Assembly (NCBI GenBank): GCA_004535795.1
Contig: SPIA01000002.1
Location: 55,802 to 119,801, forward strand
Direction of reading: 5' to 3'
Source: Gammaproteobacteria bacterium LSUCC0057
GTDB lineage: Bacteria > Pseudomonadota > Gammaproteobacteria > Pseudomonadales > Porticoccaceae
DNA: 64,000 nucleotides
The translations under genes were made by a program, and so were the position numbers. The notes under the pieces were generated by a model. It was not told where the DNA came from and did no database searches. It saw nothing but the letters and a program-made list of their open reading frames with translations. Shown here piece after piece: positions 27,305-36,922 of the stretch; position 1 is the first letter of the stretch, and each line of letters begins with the position of its first letter.

Positions 27305-27361
27305 GTAATAATCCACTGCAGCTCTGGTCGCGGGGTGTGGTGGCTCAACAAGGAGACGACT

Positions 27362-27997
27362 ATGTCTACTGATTTTACGTTACATGCAACCAGCCGAAGC
27401 GATACAGGGAAAGGTGCGAGCCGCCGCCTGCGCCGCTTGGCACAAGAGATCCCAGCGATTGTTTACGGTGGCACTAAAAAGCCAGCGCAGATCAGCCTGG
27501 TGCACAAAGATGTGTTGAAATCGCTGGAAAACGAGGCGTTTTACTCACACATTCTCTCCCTGGAGGTCGACGGCAAAGCCGAAGATGTGATTATCAAAGA
27601 TATTCAACGTCACCCGGCCAAACCGCAGATCTTGCACATGGATCTGCTGCGCGTCAGCAAGTCTAAGCCACTGCAGACCAAAGTGCCGCTGCACTTCATC
27701 AATGAAGAGAGCTGTGCCGGGGTCAAAACCGACGGCGGTCTGATCGCTCACTCTATGACTGAGCTCGAGATCACCTGTCTGCCCGCCAACCTGCCTGAGT
27801 ACATCGAAGTTGATATGCTCGAAGTGCGCCTCGGCGAGACGGTACACATCTCTGACCTGAAACTGCCCAAAGGCGTCGAGTCAGTGGCGCTGTCTCACGG
27901 CGCCGACCACGACCTGCCGGTCGCTTCGATCCAGAAGACGCGCGGTAGCAGTGAAGCAGCTGCCAGCGAAGAAGAAGAAGAGGCCAGCGAAGAGTAA
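27362..27997 (+). CDS. rplY: 50S ribosomal protein L25/general stress protein Ctc
   Basis: A 211-residue L25 of the long (TL5/Ctc) type: N-terminal 5S rRNA-binding domain ([36 protein letters not shown]) and a C-terminal beta domain ([14 protein letters not shown]), ending in an acidic Glu/Ser tail. AAGGAG at 27350-27355 fixes the start at ATG 27362. The prs-rplY-pth-ychF order is conserved. Confidence 0.95.
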   Translation: MSTDFTLHATSRSDTGKGASRRLRRLAQEIPAIVYGGTKKPAQISLVHKDVLKSLENEAFYSHILSLEVDGKAEDVIIKDIQRHPAKPQILHMDLLRVSKSKPLQTKVPLHFINEESCAGVKTDGGLIAHSMTELEITCLPANLPEYIEVDMLEVRLGETVHISDLKLPKGVESVALSHGADHDLPVASIQKTRGSSEAAASEEEEEASEE

Positions 27998-28026
27998 TCC
28001 TCGCCCCTCACTACGAGGCCCCGACG

Positions 28027-28611
28027 TTGGACGGATTGGTGCAATTAATTGTCGGCCTGGGTAATCCCGGCCAACAATATGACCAGACCCGCCACAACGC
28101 CGGGGCCGACTTCGTTATGGCACTGGCCAACCAGTGCGGCGCCACATTTAAGAGCGAGTCGAAGTTTTTTGGCCTGACCGCGCAGGTAGTTGTGGCGCAG
28201 CGCCCGCTGCGGCTGCTGATCCCGACCACCTTCATGAACCGCAGCGGTCGCGCGGTGGCGGCACTGGCCAACTTTTACCAGATCGCCCCCGAGCAAATTT
28301 TAGTCGCCCACGACGAGCTCGATCTCGCCCCGGGCAGCGCACGGTTCAAGTTCAGTGGCGGCCACGGCGGCCACAATGGGCTGCGCGATATTATTCCGGC
28401 GCTGGGCAACCAGCGCGATTTTTACCGTTTGCGGGTTGGCATTGGCCACCCCGGCCACGCCAGCAAAGTGAGCGGTTACGTGCTCGGCAAAGCGCCGCAG
28501 AGCGAACAACAGCTAATCGCCACCAGTATCGACAACGCGCTGCGAGCACTGCCGCTGGCGCTGGACGGCGATTGGGAAAAAGCGATGACGCAGCTGCACA
28601 GCTGCGCCTAA
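28027..28611 (+). CDS. pth: Peptidyl-tRNA hydrolase
   Basis: Pth recycles peptidyl-tRNA. The 194-residue protein has [19 protein letters not shown] (catalytic His and Asn), [20 protein letters not shown] (catalytic Asp) and [19 protein letters not shown] element at 28015-28018 supports a TTG start at 28027; a GTG at 28039 is an alternative. Confidence 0.95.
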   Translation: MDGLVQLIVGLGNPGQQYDQTRHNAGADFVMALANQCGATFKSESKFFGLTAQVVVAQRPLRLLIPTTFMNRSGRAVAALANFYQIAPEQILVAHDELDLAPGSARFKFSGGHGGHNGLRDIIPALGNQRDFYRLRVGIGHPGHASKVSGYVLGKAPQSEQQLIATSIDNALRALPLALDGDWEKAMTQLHSCA

Positions 28612-28639
28612 CCACAACAGACATTTTTGGGTACCTACT

Positions 28640-29731
28640 ATGGGTTTTAACTGCGGCATCGTCGGCCTTCCCAACGTTGGCAAATCGACTCTCTTCAACG
28701 CGCTCACCAAAGCCGGCATTGAGGCGCAAAACTTCCCTTTCTGCACCATTGAGCCCAACACTGGCGTGGTGCCGATTCCCGACCCGCGCCAAGAGGCGAT
28801 TGCCGCCATCATTAAACCGGAAAAAATCATCCCCACCGCCATGGAGTTTGTCGACATCGCTGGGCTGGTCGCCGGCGCCTCCAAGGGCGAGGGACTCGGC
28901 AATAAGTTTTTGGCCAACATCCGCGAGACCGACGCCATCGCTCACGTGGTGCGCTGCTTTGACGACGCCAACGTGATCCACGTCGAGGGCAAGATTAATC
29001 CACAAAACGATATCGATGTGATCAACACCGAGCTTGCACTGGCCGACCTTGAGAGCGTTGAGAAGAGCCTGCAGCGCGTTGCCAAAATGGCCAAGGGCCA
29101 AGACAAAGAGGCGATCGCACTGAAGGCGGTGCTGGAGCTGATGCTGCCCCACCTCAATGAGGCCAAGCCGTTGCGGGCACTTGGTTTGAGCGACGACCAG
29201 CTCAAGATTGTCCGCTCCATGAACCTACTCACCCTCAAACCGACCATGTACATTGCCAACGTCGACGAAGAGGGCTTTACGGATAACCCGTACCTCGACC
29301 AGGTAGAGCAGATTGCTGCTGCCGAAGGCGCCGTAGTGGTGCCGATCTGCAACAAGCTCGAGTCGGAGATCTCTGAGCTGGCCGACGACGAGCGCGCCGA
29401 GTTCCTCTCCGAAATGGGCATGGACGAGCCCGGTCTCAACCGGGTGATCCGCGCCGGTTACAACCTGCTCGGCCTGCAGACTTACTTTACCGCCGGTCCC
29501 AAGGAGGTGCGCGCCTGGACCATTCCTGTCGGCGCCACCGCCCCGCAAGCGGCCGGTAAAATTCACACCGACTTCGAAAAAGGCTTCATCCGCGCCGAAG
29601 TGGTCGGCTACCAGGACTACATCGCCAACAATGGCGAGAGCGGTGCCAAAGAGGCCGGCAAATGGCGACTGGAGGGCAAGGAGTATATTGTCGCCGACGG
29701 CGATGTCGTCCACTTCCGCTTCAACGTCTAA
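28640..29731 (+). CDS. ychF: Redox-regulated ATPase/GTPase YchF (Obg family)
   Basis: A 363-residue P-loop protein: G1 [22 protein letters not shown]3 [17 protein letters not shown], a YchF-type G4 replacement (NVDE), and a C-terminal TGS domain ([24 protein letters not shown]). YchF prefers ATP. It follows pth as in most gammaproteobacteria. Confidence 0.96.
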   Translation: MGFNCGIVGLPNVGKSTLFNALTKAGIEAQNFPFCTIEPNTGVVPIPDPRQEAIAAIIKPEKIIPTAMEFVDIAGLVAGASKGEGLGNKFLANIRETDAIAHVVRCFDDANVIHVEGKINPQNDIDVINTELALADLESVEKSLQRVAKMAKGQDKEAIALKAVLELMLPHLNEAKPLRALGLSDDQLKIVRSMNLLTLKPTMYIANVDEEGFTDNPYLDQVEQIAAAEGAVVVPICNKLESEISELADDERAEFLSEMGMDEPGLNRVIRAGYNLLGLQTYFTAGPKEVRAWTIPVGATAPQAAGKIHTDFEKGFIRAEVVGYQDYIANNGESGAKEAGKWRLEGKEYIVADGDVVHFRFNV

Positions 29732-29740
29732 CGCTCCGCT

Positions 29741-30643
29741 ATGGCGATCACCGGCAATTGGCGGCTCGGCCTGCTGCTGGCAGCCACCACCGCCACGCTG
29801 TGGGGGTTGCTGCCGATTGCCCTGAAGGGGCTGCTCAACGCCGTCGACCCCTACACCGTCACCTTCGTGCGGTTTTTCTTTTCCGCTGCACTGCTGCTGC
29901 CTTGGGTGCTGCTGCGCCGCGAGCTGCCGGCCAAGGCGCAACTGAGCCGCGCCAACCTCCGCTTTTTGGCCGCCGGTGCCGCACTGCTCTGCATCAACTA
30001 TATCGCCTACCAGCTCGGGCTCGACCGCATCACCCCGGAGGCGGCGCAGATAACCATTCAAACCGCGCCCCTGCTGTTACTGCTGGCCAGTGTCTGGCTG
30101 TTTAACGAGCCATTCAGCGCCCGCCGCTGGGCCTGTGTCGCGCTGTTTATAGTCGGCATGGGGTTGTTCTTTCACCACCGCCTCGGCGAGCTTTTCAACA
30201 GCGCCAGCCGCTACGGGGTCGGCATCTGGATCATCTTGTTTGCCGCCCTAACCTGGGCCGGCTACGGTATCTTTCAGAAAAAAGTCGCCGGTCAGTTCAG
30301 CGCCCAATTCTCGATGTTGGTGTTCTGCTCGGCAGGTGCTGCGGTGTTTGCGGTCCCCGCCGACTTCGCTTCACTGGTAGCGCTCAACGGCCACCAGTGG
30401 GCTCTGCTGCTGTTCGCCGGCGCTAACACACTGGTCGCCTATGGCGCCTTCGCCGAGGCGCTCAACCACTTGGAGGCGTCGCGCGTCAGCGCCATTCTCA
30501 CCCTGACGCCGCTGGTCACCGTCACTGTCGTCCACCTGCTACCGCTGCCCGGGGTGGTGGTCGAGCCGCTCACCTGGCTGTCGCTGGGCGGGGCGCTGAT
30601 GGTGGTGGCAGGCTCAATGGGAGCTGCGCTGCTGCGCCGCTAA
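29741..30643 (+). CDS. EamA/DMT family transporter
   Basis: A 300-residue protein with ten predicted membrane helices in two repeated EamA halves (LLLAATTATLWGLLPIALKG; AALTWAGYGIFQKKVAGQF). Substrate unknown; families of this kind export metabolites or amino acids. It starts 9 bp after ychF, so it may be co-transcribed. A hairpin (AACCCTGC/GCAGGGTT, 30665-30684) follows but has no T-run on this strand. Confidence 0.88.
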   Translation: MAITGNWRLGLLLAATTATLWGLLPIALKGLLNAVDPYTVTFVRFFFSAALLLPWVLLRRELPAKAQLSRANLRFLAAGAALLCINYIAYQLGLDRITPEAAQITIQTAPLLLLLASVWLFNEPFSARRWACVALFIVGMGLFFHHRLGELFNSASRYGVGIWIILFAALTWAGYGIFQKKVAGQFSAQFSMLVFCSAGAAVFAVPADFASLVALNGHQWALLLFAGANTLVAYGAFAEALNHLEASRVSAILTLTPLVTVTVVHLLPLPGVVVEPLTWLSLGGALMVVAGSMGAALLRR

Positions 30644-30741
30644 ACGGCAATCGCTGCCAACAAAAACCCTGCACTGGCAGGGTTGAATGCGCCGACCAAA
30701 TCCTCTTAGATACAGGCTCATATTGCCGCCCGAGGTTTGCT

Positions 30742-31980
30742 ATGCGCCACCGCTCTCTCAGCCACCGCCTGCGCCGCTGGCTGCTACTGCCAGTGACGGC
30801 TCTACTGGTCAGCCTGCTGTTGCTGCTGCAGTTCACTGTGCCGGGCGGCTTAACCGGTGCCACCACCATGTGGCGCTCGATGAGCGGCGCGCTATTGGTC
30901 ACTGAGCCGCTCGACACCACCACCGCCAGTTTAGTGACGCCTAGCAATATCCAGCTGCAGCTCTATGCCGAAAATCTAGTTATGCCGCGCTTTATGCAGG
31001 TCGCCGACAACGGCGATCTGCTGGTCAGCCGCCCCACCGAAGGCGATATCATCGCCCTGCGCGACAGCGACGACGACGGCCGCGCCGACCAACAGCGCAC
31101 GCTGCTGGCAGCGTTGGATACGCCGCAGGGGCTGGTGCTGCACCGCGACGCGCTCTATTTCAGCGAGGCCACCCGCATCAGCCGCGTCGCACTCGACAGC
31201 GCCGCCAATATCGACGGGCCAGCTACGGCCATCGCAGAACAGCTGCCGGCCGGCAGCCCGTTTTGGAGCCACAACACCAAACCGTTGGGCCTGGCGCCGG
31301 ACGGGCGGCTCTACTACAGCATCGGCTCACCGTGCAACGTCTGCCTGCCGGAGGACCCGCGCTTTTCCACCATTGAGTCGATCAACCGCGACGGCAGCGA
31401 CCGCCAAACGGTGGCCAGCGGGCTGCGCAACTCGATAGGTATGGACTGGACACCGTGGTCGGGGCAACTCTACGCCACCGAAAACAGTCGTGACCTGCTC
31501 GGCGACGACCGACCCAACGACGAACTCAATCTGATTGAACCCGGCCGTTTTTACGGCTGGCCCTACTTCTACCACGACCGCAGTGCAGCGCCCGCGACCG
31601 TTCGCGATCGCGCTCACGCCGCAGCGGATATCAGCCAGCTGTCGGCCGCCACACCCCCGGCGCACGCCTTTAATGCCCACAATGCACCGTTGGGCATCCA
31701 TTTCTTGCGCCACCCCAAGTGGGCCGCTAACGGCTACCCACGCACCGCAGTGGTGGCACTGCACGGCTCGTGGAACCGCTCACAGCTAGACGGTTATAAG
31801 GTGGTGGCACTGCAGTGGGACGATAACGGGCAGATCAGCCAACGTGATTTTGTCAGCGGCTTCCTCACCGAGCAGGGCATTCTCGGGCGCCCCACCGCCT
31901 TTGCCGAGGACCGCGATGGCAACCTCTACCTCTCCGACGATGCCGGCGGGCGCATCTACAAACTCTCGCTGGCCGAATAA
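30742..31980 (+). CDS. PQQ-dependent sugar (sorbosone/glucose) dehydrogenase-like protein
   Basis: A 412-residue protein with an N-terminal membrane anchor or signal (LLLPVTALLVSLLLLLQF) and a six-bladed beta-propeller of the GSDH family: GDLLVSRPTEGDIIAL, NTKPLGLAPDGRLYYSIG, GLRNSIGMDWTPWSGQLYAT, GRFYGWPYFY and PTAFAEDRDGNLYLSDD. Likely a periplasmic quinoprotein oxidising a sugar or aldehyde; PQQ binding and substrate are inferred from the family. A CNVC motif in the middle could form a disulfide. Confidence 0.8.
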   Translation: MRHRSLSHRLRRWLLLPVTALLVSLLLLLQFTVPGGLTGATTMWRSMSGALLVTEPLDTTTASLVTPSNIQLQLYAENLVMPRFMQVADNGDLLVSRPTEGDIIALRDSDDDGRADQQRTLLAALDTPQGLVLHRDALYFSEATRISRVALDSAANIDGPATAIAEQLPAGSPFWSHNTKPLGLAPDGRLYYSIGSPCNVCLPEDPRFSTIESINRDGSDRQTVASGLRNSIGMDWTPWSGQLYATENSRDLLGDDRPNDELNLIEPGRFYGWPYFYHDRSAAPATVRDRAHAAADISQLSAATPPAHAFNAHNAPLGIHFLRHPKWAANGYPRTAVVALHGSWNRSQLDGYKVVALQWDDNGQISQRDFVSGFLTEQGILGRPTAFAEDRDGNLYLSDDAGGRIYKLSLAE

Positions 31981-32002
31981 CGCAGCAAGCATCCACAGAG
32001 TC

Positions 32003-32031
32003 TTGACAAATCGCCTCAGGGTCGCGAAAAT
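32003..32031 (+). promoter_or_regulatory. tRNA-Met promoter
   Basis: A perfect -35 TTGACA (32003-32008), a 17-bp spacer, -10 GAAAAT (32026-32031) and a GC-rich discriminator GCGCGCCCTG. The predicted start is near 32038, about 35 nt before the mature tRNA. Nearly the same element occurs upstream of tRNA-Gln. Confidence 0.75.
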
Positions 32032-32072
32032 GCGCGCCCTGTGGCTGTTCAGCCGCACTCTTTGTTGCCCGT

Positions 32073-32149
32073 GGCTACGTAGCTCAGCTGGTTAGAGCAC
32101 AGCATTCATAATGCTGGGGTCGGTGGTTCAAGTCCACCCGTAGCTACCA
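32073..32149 (+). tRNA. tRNA-Met (anticodon CAU, elongator type)
   Basis: A complete 77-nt cloverleaf: acceptor GGCTACG paired with CGTAGCT, anticodon loop TTCATAA between CAGCA and TGCTG, T arm GGTGGTTCAAGTCCACC, and an encoded CCA end. The first acceptor pair is G-U rather than the unpaired end of an initiator tRNA, so this reads as elongator Met. A CAU anticodon could also be a tRNA-Ile2 with lysidine; the body favours Met. Confidence 0.93.
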
Positions 32150-32515
32150 TTTTAAACAGCCCCCCTTATCCCCTGCGCAATGGCTTGACACGCCCGCCGC
32201 ACTGTTGCGCCCAGTTCGCAACCGAGCAGACTGCCGCGACTGCCTTCGATCAATGGCCGCTACCAGTAAGCCGTCCAGAGGCTTGATAATTTAATGACTG
32301 TATTTTTGCAATTGCCATAAAATATCTATTACAAAGAAACTCGCACGCCGCCCCCCTGAAAGACGAAACCTTAAAGTAAGCAGAAAGTTACATTAAACTC
32401 ACTGCTATTCATTAGAAAGAAACAATTAATGTAAGGCCTGAAATGCCGGCTTTTTTATTATAAGAAACTGCACATCGCTAACTATTGCTGAGCTAACCCC
32501 TACTGCGAGGTTTGT
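32150..32515. other. Non-coding gap between tRNA-Met and mgsA
   Basis: The 366-bp gap is AT-richer than its surroundings, especially 32280-32480. I see no convincing reading frame, repeat or integrase site. An imperfect hairpin followed by six T lies near 32432-32457 (AAGGC...GCCGGCTTTTTT), but its stem has only about three continuous pairs. The promoter of mgsA is expected here but not clear. Confidence 0.5.
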
Positions 32516-32917
32516 ATGAATATTGGCCTAGTCGCCCACGACCATAAGAAAGATGTGCTCTGTGAATGGAGTGTCAGCCATCGCCAGCGGCTTGCCAAAG
32601 CGACCATCTACGCCACCGGCACCACCGGCAAACGCCTCGCCGAGGCGTGCCCAGAGCTCACCATCCACTCGCTTAAAAGCGGACCGCTGGGCGGCGACCA
32701 GCAGCTCGGTGCGATGATCTGCGAAGGCCGGCTGAATGTGCTGGTATTTTTTATCGACCCGCTCTCGCCTCACCCCCACGACGTCGATGTCAAAGCGCTG
32801 GTGCGGCTGGCGACCCTCTATAACATTCCCCACGCCAGCAATTTGGCGACCGCCGATATTATTATCGCCGCGCTAGATGTGCTGCCGGCGTCCAAGCCAC
32901 TGCACAGGTTGGACTGA
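32516..32917 (+). CDS. mgsA: Methylglyoxal synthase
   Basis: MgsA converts dihydroxyacetone phosphate to methylglyoxal, a bypass of lower glycolysis. The 133-residue protein has GLVAHDHKK (His), ATGTTGKRL (phosphate site), SGPLGGDQQLGA (catalytic Asp) and PHDVDVKAL. A GAGG site 7-8 nt upstream supports ATG 32516. It is the last housekeeping-type gene before the catabolic cluster. Confidence 0.94.
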   Translation: MNIGLVAHDHKKDVLCEWSVSHRQRLAKATIYATGTTGKRLAEACPELTIHSLKSGPLGGDQQLGAMICEGRLNVLVFFIDPLSPHPHDVDVKALVRLATLYNIPHASNLATADIIIAALDVLPASKPLHRLD

Positions 32918-32958
32918 CTCAGGCGCGCCTAGCGGTTCAGTCGATAGCGGCGAATAAA

Positions 32959-32983
32959 TAAACATAAATCAGATTTCTGTTCA
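32959..32983. promoter_or_regulatory. Shared cluster operator, site A, upstream of the aldehyde dehydrogenase gene
   Basis: TAAACA-N13-TGTTCA; 10 of 12 symmetric pairs match, making it the best palindrome of five related sites (others at 48259, 49207, 54291, 58836). It overlaps the -35 region of a candidate promoter whose -10 is TATGAT at 33001-33006, with start near 33013. That placement suits a repressor. A second inverted repeat CACAA-N9-TTGTG (32982-33000) lies directly after it. Confidence 0.65.
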
Positions 32984-33051
32984 CAAATCATTTCCTTGTG
33001 TATGATTCTCTGAGCGCCAACGCTCAAGCATCGACCCTGCGAGGAATGCCC

Positions 33052-34548
33052 ATGAATCCAGTCGACTACACACAATTGCGTCACCTCTATATCAATGGCC
33101 GGTGGCAGCAACCGCTGTCGGCAACCTACCAGACCGTCTGCAATCCCGCCACCGAGGAGCCGATTGGTGAGGCGCCGCTGGGCGGTGTCGCCGACCTCGA
33201 TGCGGCCATTGTCGCCGCCCGCGAGGCGTTCGATCACGGCCCGTGGCCGACCCTGTCGATAGCTGCCAGAATCGCCTGCATCAAACGTTTCCGGGACTGC
33301 CTGCAACGGCGGCATCGAGAGGTGTCGGCGGTACTACAAGCCGAAGTTGGCGTCACCCAACTACTACTCAATGGTCCGCAGTTTCAGGGGGCGCTGGAAG
33401 CCATTGATTACTGCCTGCAACTTGCCGCTGAACTGAAGCCACACAGCAATGAGGTCATCATCAACCCCAGCCTGCTGGACCCGAACTCGTCGGGCACGCT
33501 GGGCGGGTCGCTGACAGTCTACGAGCCCTATGGCGTAGTGGCCGCCATCAGCGCCTACAACTACCCGCTTTTACTCAATATTGCCAAATTAGCCCCAGCC
33601 CTGCTGGCGGGCAACTGTTTGATTCTGAAGCCTTCACCACTGACACCTTTTTCGGCCTTGTTACTTGGCGCCATTGCTGATGAGGCCGAGCCTCCTGCGG
33701 GGGTGTTCAATATTGTAACCGGCGCTGTCGACGTCGGCAGTGCGCTCACGGCTGACCCCCGCGTAGACCTGATCAGTTTCACCGGATCAGACAGTGTAGG
33801 GGCCGCAATCCTCGAACAATCGGCCAAAAACTTAAAAAAAGTGCACCTTGAACTCGGCGGCAAATCAGCAATGATCGTCCGTCACGATGCTGACATCGCT
33901 CTGGCCGCAGCTAATGCTGCATTCAATTTTACCCTTCACGCCGGCCAGGGTTGCGCGCTGCTTACACGCTTCATCGTGCACAACTCGGTACGCGCTGAGT
34001 TTGTCCAAGCGGTCTGTCAGCTGCTGGGCCAACTCAAAGTGGGCGATCCAAGCGAGCCGGATACGGTGATTGGACCGCTGATCAGCGCGGCGGCGCTGAG
34101 CAAAACTGAACACTACGTGCAAATAGGACTTGAGGGTGGCGCCAAATTAGCCTTCGGCGGCAGCCGTCCGGCACATTTGTCACGGGGCTTTTTCTTCACC
34201 CCGACACTCTTTGACGATGTCGATAATGGCTCACTATTGGCGCAGCAGGAAGTGTTTGGCCCCATCGGCGCAGTGATAGGCTTTGACAGTGACGATGAGG
34301 CGGTGGCGCTGGCAAATGACTCTAATTACGGTCTCTCTGGCGCTGTTTTTTCCCAAGATAAAGTGACCGCGTTTAAGCTCGCGCAAAAAATTCGCAGCGG
34401 TGATGTGAAGATCAATGGCGGCACCGGCGGCCTTAACTTTAGCGCGCCATTTGGTGGCTACAAGCGCTCAGGTATTGGTCGTGAATTTGGCCCCCACTGG
34501 TTGCATGAGTATCTGCTAGAAAAAGCTATTCACTACCCAATTGGTTAA
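33052..34548 (+). CDS. NAD(P)-dependent aldehyde dehydrogenase
   Basis: A 498-residue ALDH. It has the cofactor/catalytic motif LELGGKSAMI (general-base Glu near 267), the catalytic Cys near residue 301 in AGQGCALLTR, SAYNYPLLLNIAKLAPAL, SFTGSDSVGA and EVFGPIGAVI near the C-terminus. GAGGA at 33041-33045 fits the ATG at 33052. It probably oxidises an aldehyde made from an alcohol by the GMC oxidoreductase encoded 16 bp downstream. First gene of the cluster, with operator site A in its promoter. Confidence 0.92.
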   Translation: MNPVDYTQLRHLYINGRWQQPLSATYQTVCNPATEEPIGEAPLGGVADLDAAIVAAREAFDHGPWPTLSIAARIACIKRFRDCLQRRHREVSAVLQAEVGVTQLLLNGPQFQGALEAIDYCLQLAAELKPHSNEVIINPSLLDPNSSGTLGGSLTVYEPYGVVAAISAYNYPLLLNIAKLAPALLAGNCLILKPSPLTPFSALLLGAIADEAEPPAGVFNIVTGAVDVGSALTADPRVDLISFTGSDSVGAAILEQSAKNLKKVHLELGGKSAMIVRHDADIALAAANAAFNFTLHAGQGCALLTRFIVHNSVRAEFVQAVCQLLGQLKVGDPSEPDTVIGPLISAAALSKTEHYVQIGLEGGAKLAFGGSRPAHLSRGFFFTPTLFDDVDNGSLLAQQEVFGPIGAVIGFDSDDEAVALANDSNYGLSGAVFSQDKVTAFKLAQKIRSGDVKINGGTGGLNFSAPFGGYKRSGIGREFGPHWLHEYLLEKAIHYPIG

Positions 34549-34564
34549 CCGACGGATTTAAGCG

Positions 34565-36169
34565 ATGTACGACTATATTATTGTTGGTGCCGGTTCTGCG
34601 GGTTGTGTGCTTGCTGATGGCCTCTCTGCAAATGAAAAACACCGCGTTTTGGTGATCGAGAGCGGCCCTGTGGATCGCAGCTTGCTGATCGCTATGCCAC
34701 GCGGAATCGGCAAATTACTCACCCCCGACAACCCACACGTTTGGTCTTATCAAGTAGACAGAGGTGCTGGGCAGGAGAGTGAGAACTGGCTGAAAGGTCA
34801 CACCTTGGGTGGCTCCAGTTCAATCAATGGCATGGTATATGCCAGAGGATTTGCTTCCGATTACGATCGCTGGGCGGAGAATTGGGGCTGCGACGGTTGG
34901 AGCTGGGATCACATGCTGCCGCATTTTTTGGCCCATGAAGATCATCAATTAGGCGCGGCTGGCGACCGCGGGGTGGGTGGCCCTCTGCATATCACCGGCC
35001 ACCCAAAGGACTCTGGCGGCCCCGCAGCCAAGCAGCTCTGCGAGGCCTTTTTAGACGCCAGTGAAGCGGTAGGAATAGCCCGCGTCGCCGACACCAACCA
35101 AGCCTCAACTGGCGGCATTGGCTATCAACCGAGGAATATCTGGCAGGGTACTCGCCAAAGTGCTGCCAAGGCCTTTTTGCACCCTGCCATGCGCCGCGCC
35201 AACCTCACCGTAATGGTTGAAACTCAGGTGCTGCGCATCGTCTTCAAAGACCAACGCGCCATCGGCGTAGAAGTGGAGGACCGCAGTGGCCGCCGCATCA
35301 TCCACTGCAACTGCGAAGTCATCTTATCTGCCGGCGCGATCGAGTCGCCCAAATTACTGCAGCTATCTGGTATCGGTGCAGCGCAAAGACTGTCTGAACT
35401 GGGCATTGCAGTTATCGCTGATGTGCCATCGGTGGGACAAAATCTGCGTGAGCACCTCTATGTCACCAACACCTATAGAGTCACTAAGGGCAGCTTAAAT
35501 AAGGCTTTCCAAGGTATTGGGCTGTTAAAAAACATCACCCGCTACGCGCTTAACCGCAGCGGGCCAATGGCAAATGCCGCGCAAGAGATTATCGGCTACA
35601 TCAAATCGCGGCCAGAACTGTCGCGGCCCGACTGCCAGATCGGTGCCGGACTCTACACCGTGGCTAACAGCCCCAAGGGCCCTGTGCTAGACAGCCTACC
35701 TGGGTTGACGATCGGTGGTTATCACATGCACCCGCAGTCCTCAGGAGAGCTGTACATCACCTCCAACGACCCCAAAGAGAAGCCGTTCATTCGCGCCAAT
35801 TACCTAGAGCACCCAGAGGATCAAGCCGCCACAATTGCCATGCTGCGGGTAATGCGGCTAATTGCACAGCAAGCGCCGTTGGCTGCCTATATCAAACAAG
35901 AGCTGGGGCCGGGCGCTGAGCTACAGAGTGACGAGGAGCTATTGGACGCCTGTCGCTCTCGCGGCGTCACCGCCTACCATGTCTCCGGCACCTGCCGGAT
36001 GGGGGGCGACAGCCAATCGGTAGTCGACCCCCAAACTAGAGTGCGCGGGGTCAGCGGCCTTCGTATTGTCGACAGTTCTATTTTTCCTGAACTGATTTCT
36101 GGCAATACCAACGCCCCCACAATGGCGGCCGCTCGCAACGCTGTGGGGATGATTCTGGCCGCCCAGTAG
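34565..36169 (+). CDS. GMC family flavin-dependent oxidoreductase (alcohol/choline dehydrogenase-like)
   Basis: A 534-residue FAD enzyme. The N-terminal dinucleotide fold is YIIVGAGSAGCVLA; the GMC signatures are HTLGGSSSINGMVYARG and SAGAIESPKLLQLSGIG; the C-terminal active-site region has AYHVSGTCRMGGD (catalytic His) and ISGNTNAPTMAAA. It oxidises a primary or secondary alcohol; with the upstream ALDH this makes an alcohol-to-acid module. Substrate unknown. Confidence 0.92.
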   Translation: MYDYIIVGAGSAGCVLADGLSANEKHRVLVIESGPVDRSLLIAMPRGIGKLLTPDNPHVWSYQVDRGAGQESENWLKGHTLGGSSSINGMVYARGFASDYDRWAENWGCDGWSWDHMLPHFLAHEDHQLGAAGDRGVGGPLHITGHPKDSGGPAAKQLCEAFLDASEAVGIARVADTNQASTGGIGYQPRNIWQGTRQSAAKAFLHPAMRRANLTVMVETQVLRIVFKDQRAIGVEVEDRSGRRIIHCNCEVILSAGAIESPKLLQLSGIGAAQRLSELGIAVIADVPSVGQNLREHLYVTNTYRVTKGSLNKAFQGIGLLKNITRYALNRSGPMANAAQEIIGYIKSRPELSRPDCQIGAGLYTVANSPKGPVLDSLPGLTIGGYHMHPQSSGELYITSNDPKEKPFIRANYLEHPEDQAATIAMLRVMRLIAQQAPLAAYIKQELGPGAELQSDEELLDACRSRGVTAYHVSGTCRMGGDSQSVVDPQTRVRGVSGLRIVDSSIFPELISGNTNAPTMAAARNAVGMILAAQ

Positions 36170-36187
36170 TGTCGCTCACGACACTAC
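36166..36187. other. Hairpin between convergent genes
   Basis: A perfect 9-bp stem (GTAGTGTCG/CGACACTAC) with a CTCA loop begins at the stop codon of the GMC gene. It has no T-run on either strand, so it may block 3' exonucleases or weakly terminate transcription from both sides. Confidence 0.55.
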
Positions 36188-36192
36188 CAGCG

Positions 36193-36873
36193 CTATAGCC
36201 GCCCGGTGACCGGCAGTAATGCGCCGGTTATGGCGTTGGCCTGAGGACTCAACAGGAACACAATCACATTAGCAAGGTCGGCAGGCGCGACCCATTCGCT
36301 GTAGTCGGCGTCGGGCATCGCTAGGCGGTTTGGCGCTGTGTCGAGGATGCTCGGCAACACGGCGTTGACACCGATATTGCGCGGTTTCAACTCAGCCGCT
36401 AGCGACTCGGTAAGGCGGTGCACACCAGACTTTGAGGCGGCGTAAGCAGCGTTGCCCAGATCGCCTTTGCGGGCGCCAGCGGCACCAATATTGACGATTC
36501 GCCCACCTTCAGCGGGGAAATAGGCCAGCGCTGCGGATGAGGCATTGACCGCAGTGCGGACGTTCATCTGGTAGAGACGATCCCAGGTCTCAATCGATCC
36601 ATCAGCCAGCGGCTCCCAGGCAAACCCTCCGGCAATGTTAACCAATCCATCGATGCGGCCGTGCTCAGCTTGGATTGCTGCAAATGCCGCTGCAGTCTCA
36701 CTAGCATTAGTCAAATCGCAAGCCGGGGTCGCGATAGCCCCGGTTGTTGGCGCCCCTTCAACACAGTCGACCGCAATAGCGCGACCGCCGGCGGCGACAA
36801 TCGCCGCGCAAGCTGCAGCTCCCAAAGTACCCAAGGCACCTGTGACAATAATTATCTGATTTTCTAAGCTCAT
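36193..36873 (-). CDS. Short-chain dehydrogenase/reductase
   Basis: A 226-residue SDR: cofactor motif TGALGTLGAA, NIAG (NNAG equivalent), Ser in NIGAAGA and the catalytic YAASK (AAYAASKSGVHRL). The N-terminal cofactor motif is slightly altered from TGxxxGxG. It follows the ferredoxin reductase gene by 49 bp on the same strand. Substrate unknown; likely a hydroxyl/keto step in the pathway. Confidence 0.88.
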   Translation of the reverse strand: MSLENQIIIVTGALGTLGAAACAAIVAAGGRAIAVDCVEGAPTTGAIATPACDLTNASETAAAFAAIQAEHGRIDGLVNIAGGFAWEPLADGSIETWDRLYQMNVRTAVNASSAALAYFPAEGGRIVNIGAAGARKGDLGNAAYAASKSGVHRLTESLAAELKPRNIGVNAVLPSILDTAPNRLAMPDADYSEWVAPADLANVIVFLLSPQANAITGALLPVTGRL

Positions 36874-36922
36874 AAATTAACAATCCCGTTGCTGAATTTT
36901 GGTGGTTTTGTGCGCTGACCGG

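Noticed and set aside
30665-30684. Terminator after the EamA transporter gene
   Set aside because: The 8-bp stem is perfect, but the T-run exists only on the minus strand, where no gene ends; kept as a hairpin comment only.
32073-32149. Prophage or integrative element attached to tRNA-Met
   Set aside because: No integrase, recombinase or repeated tRNA end was seen in the window.
32432-32457. Intrinsic terminator upstream of mgsA
   Set aside because: The T-run is good but the stem pairs poorly (about three continuous pairs).
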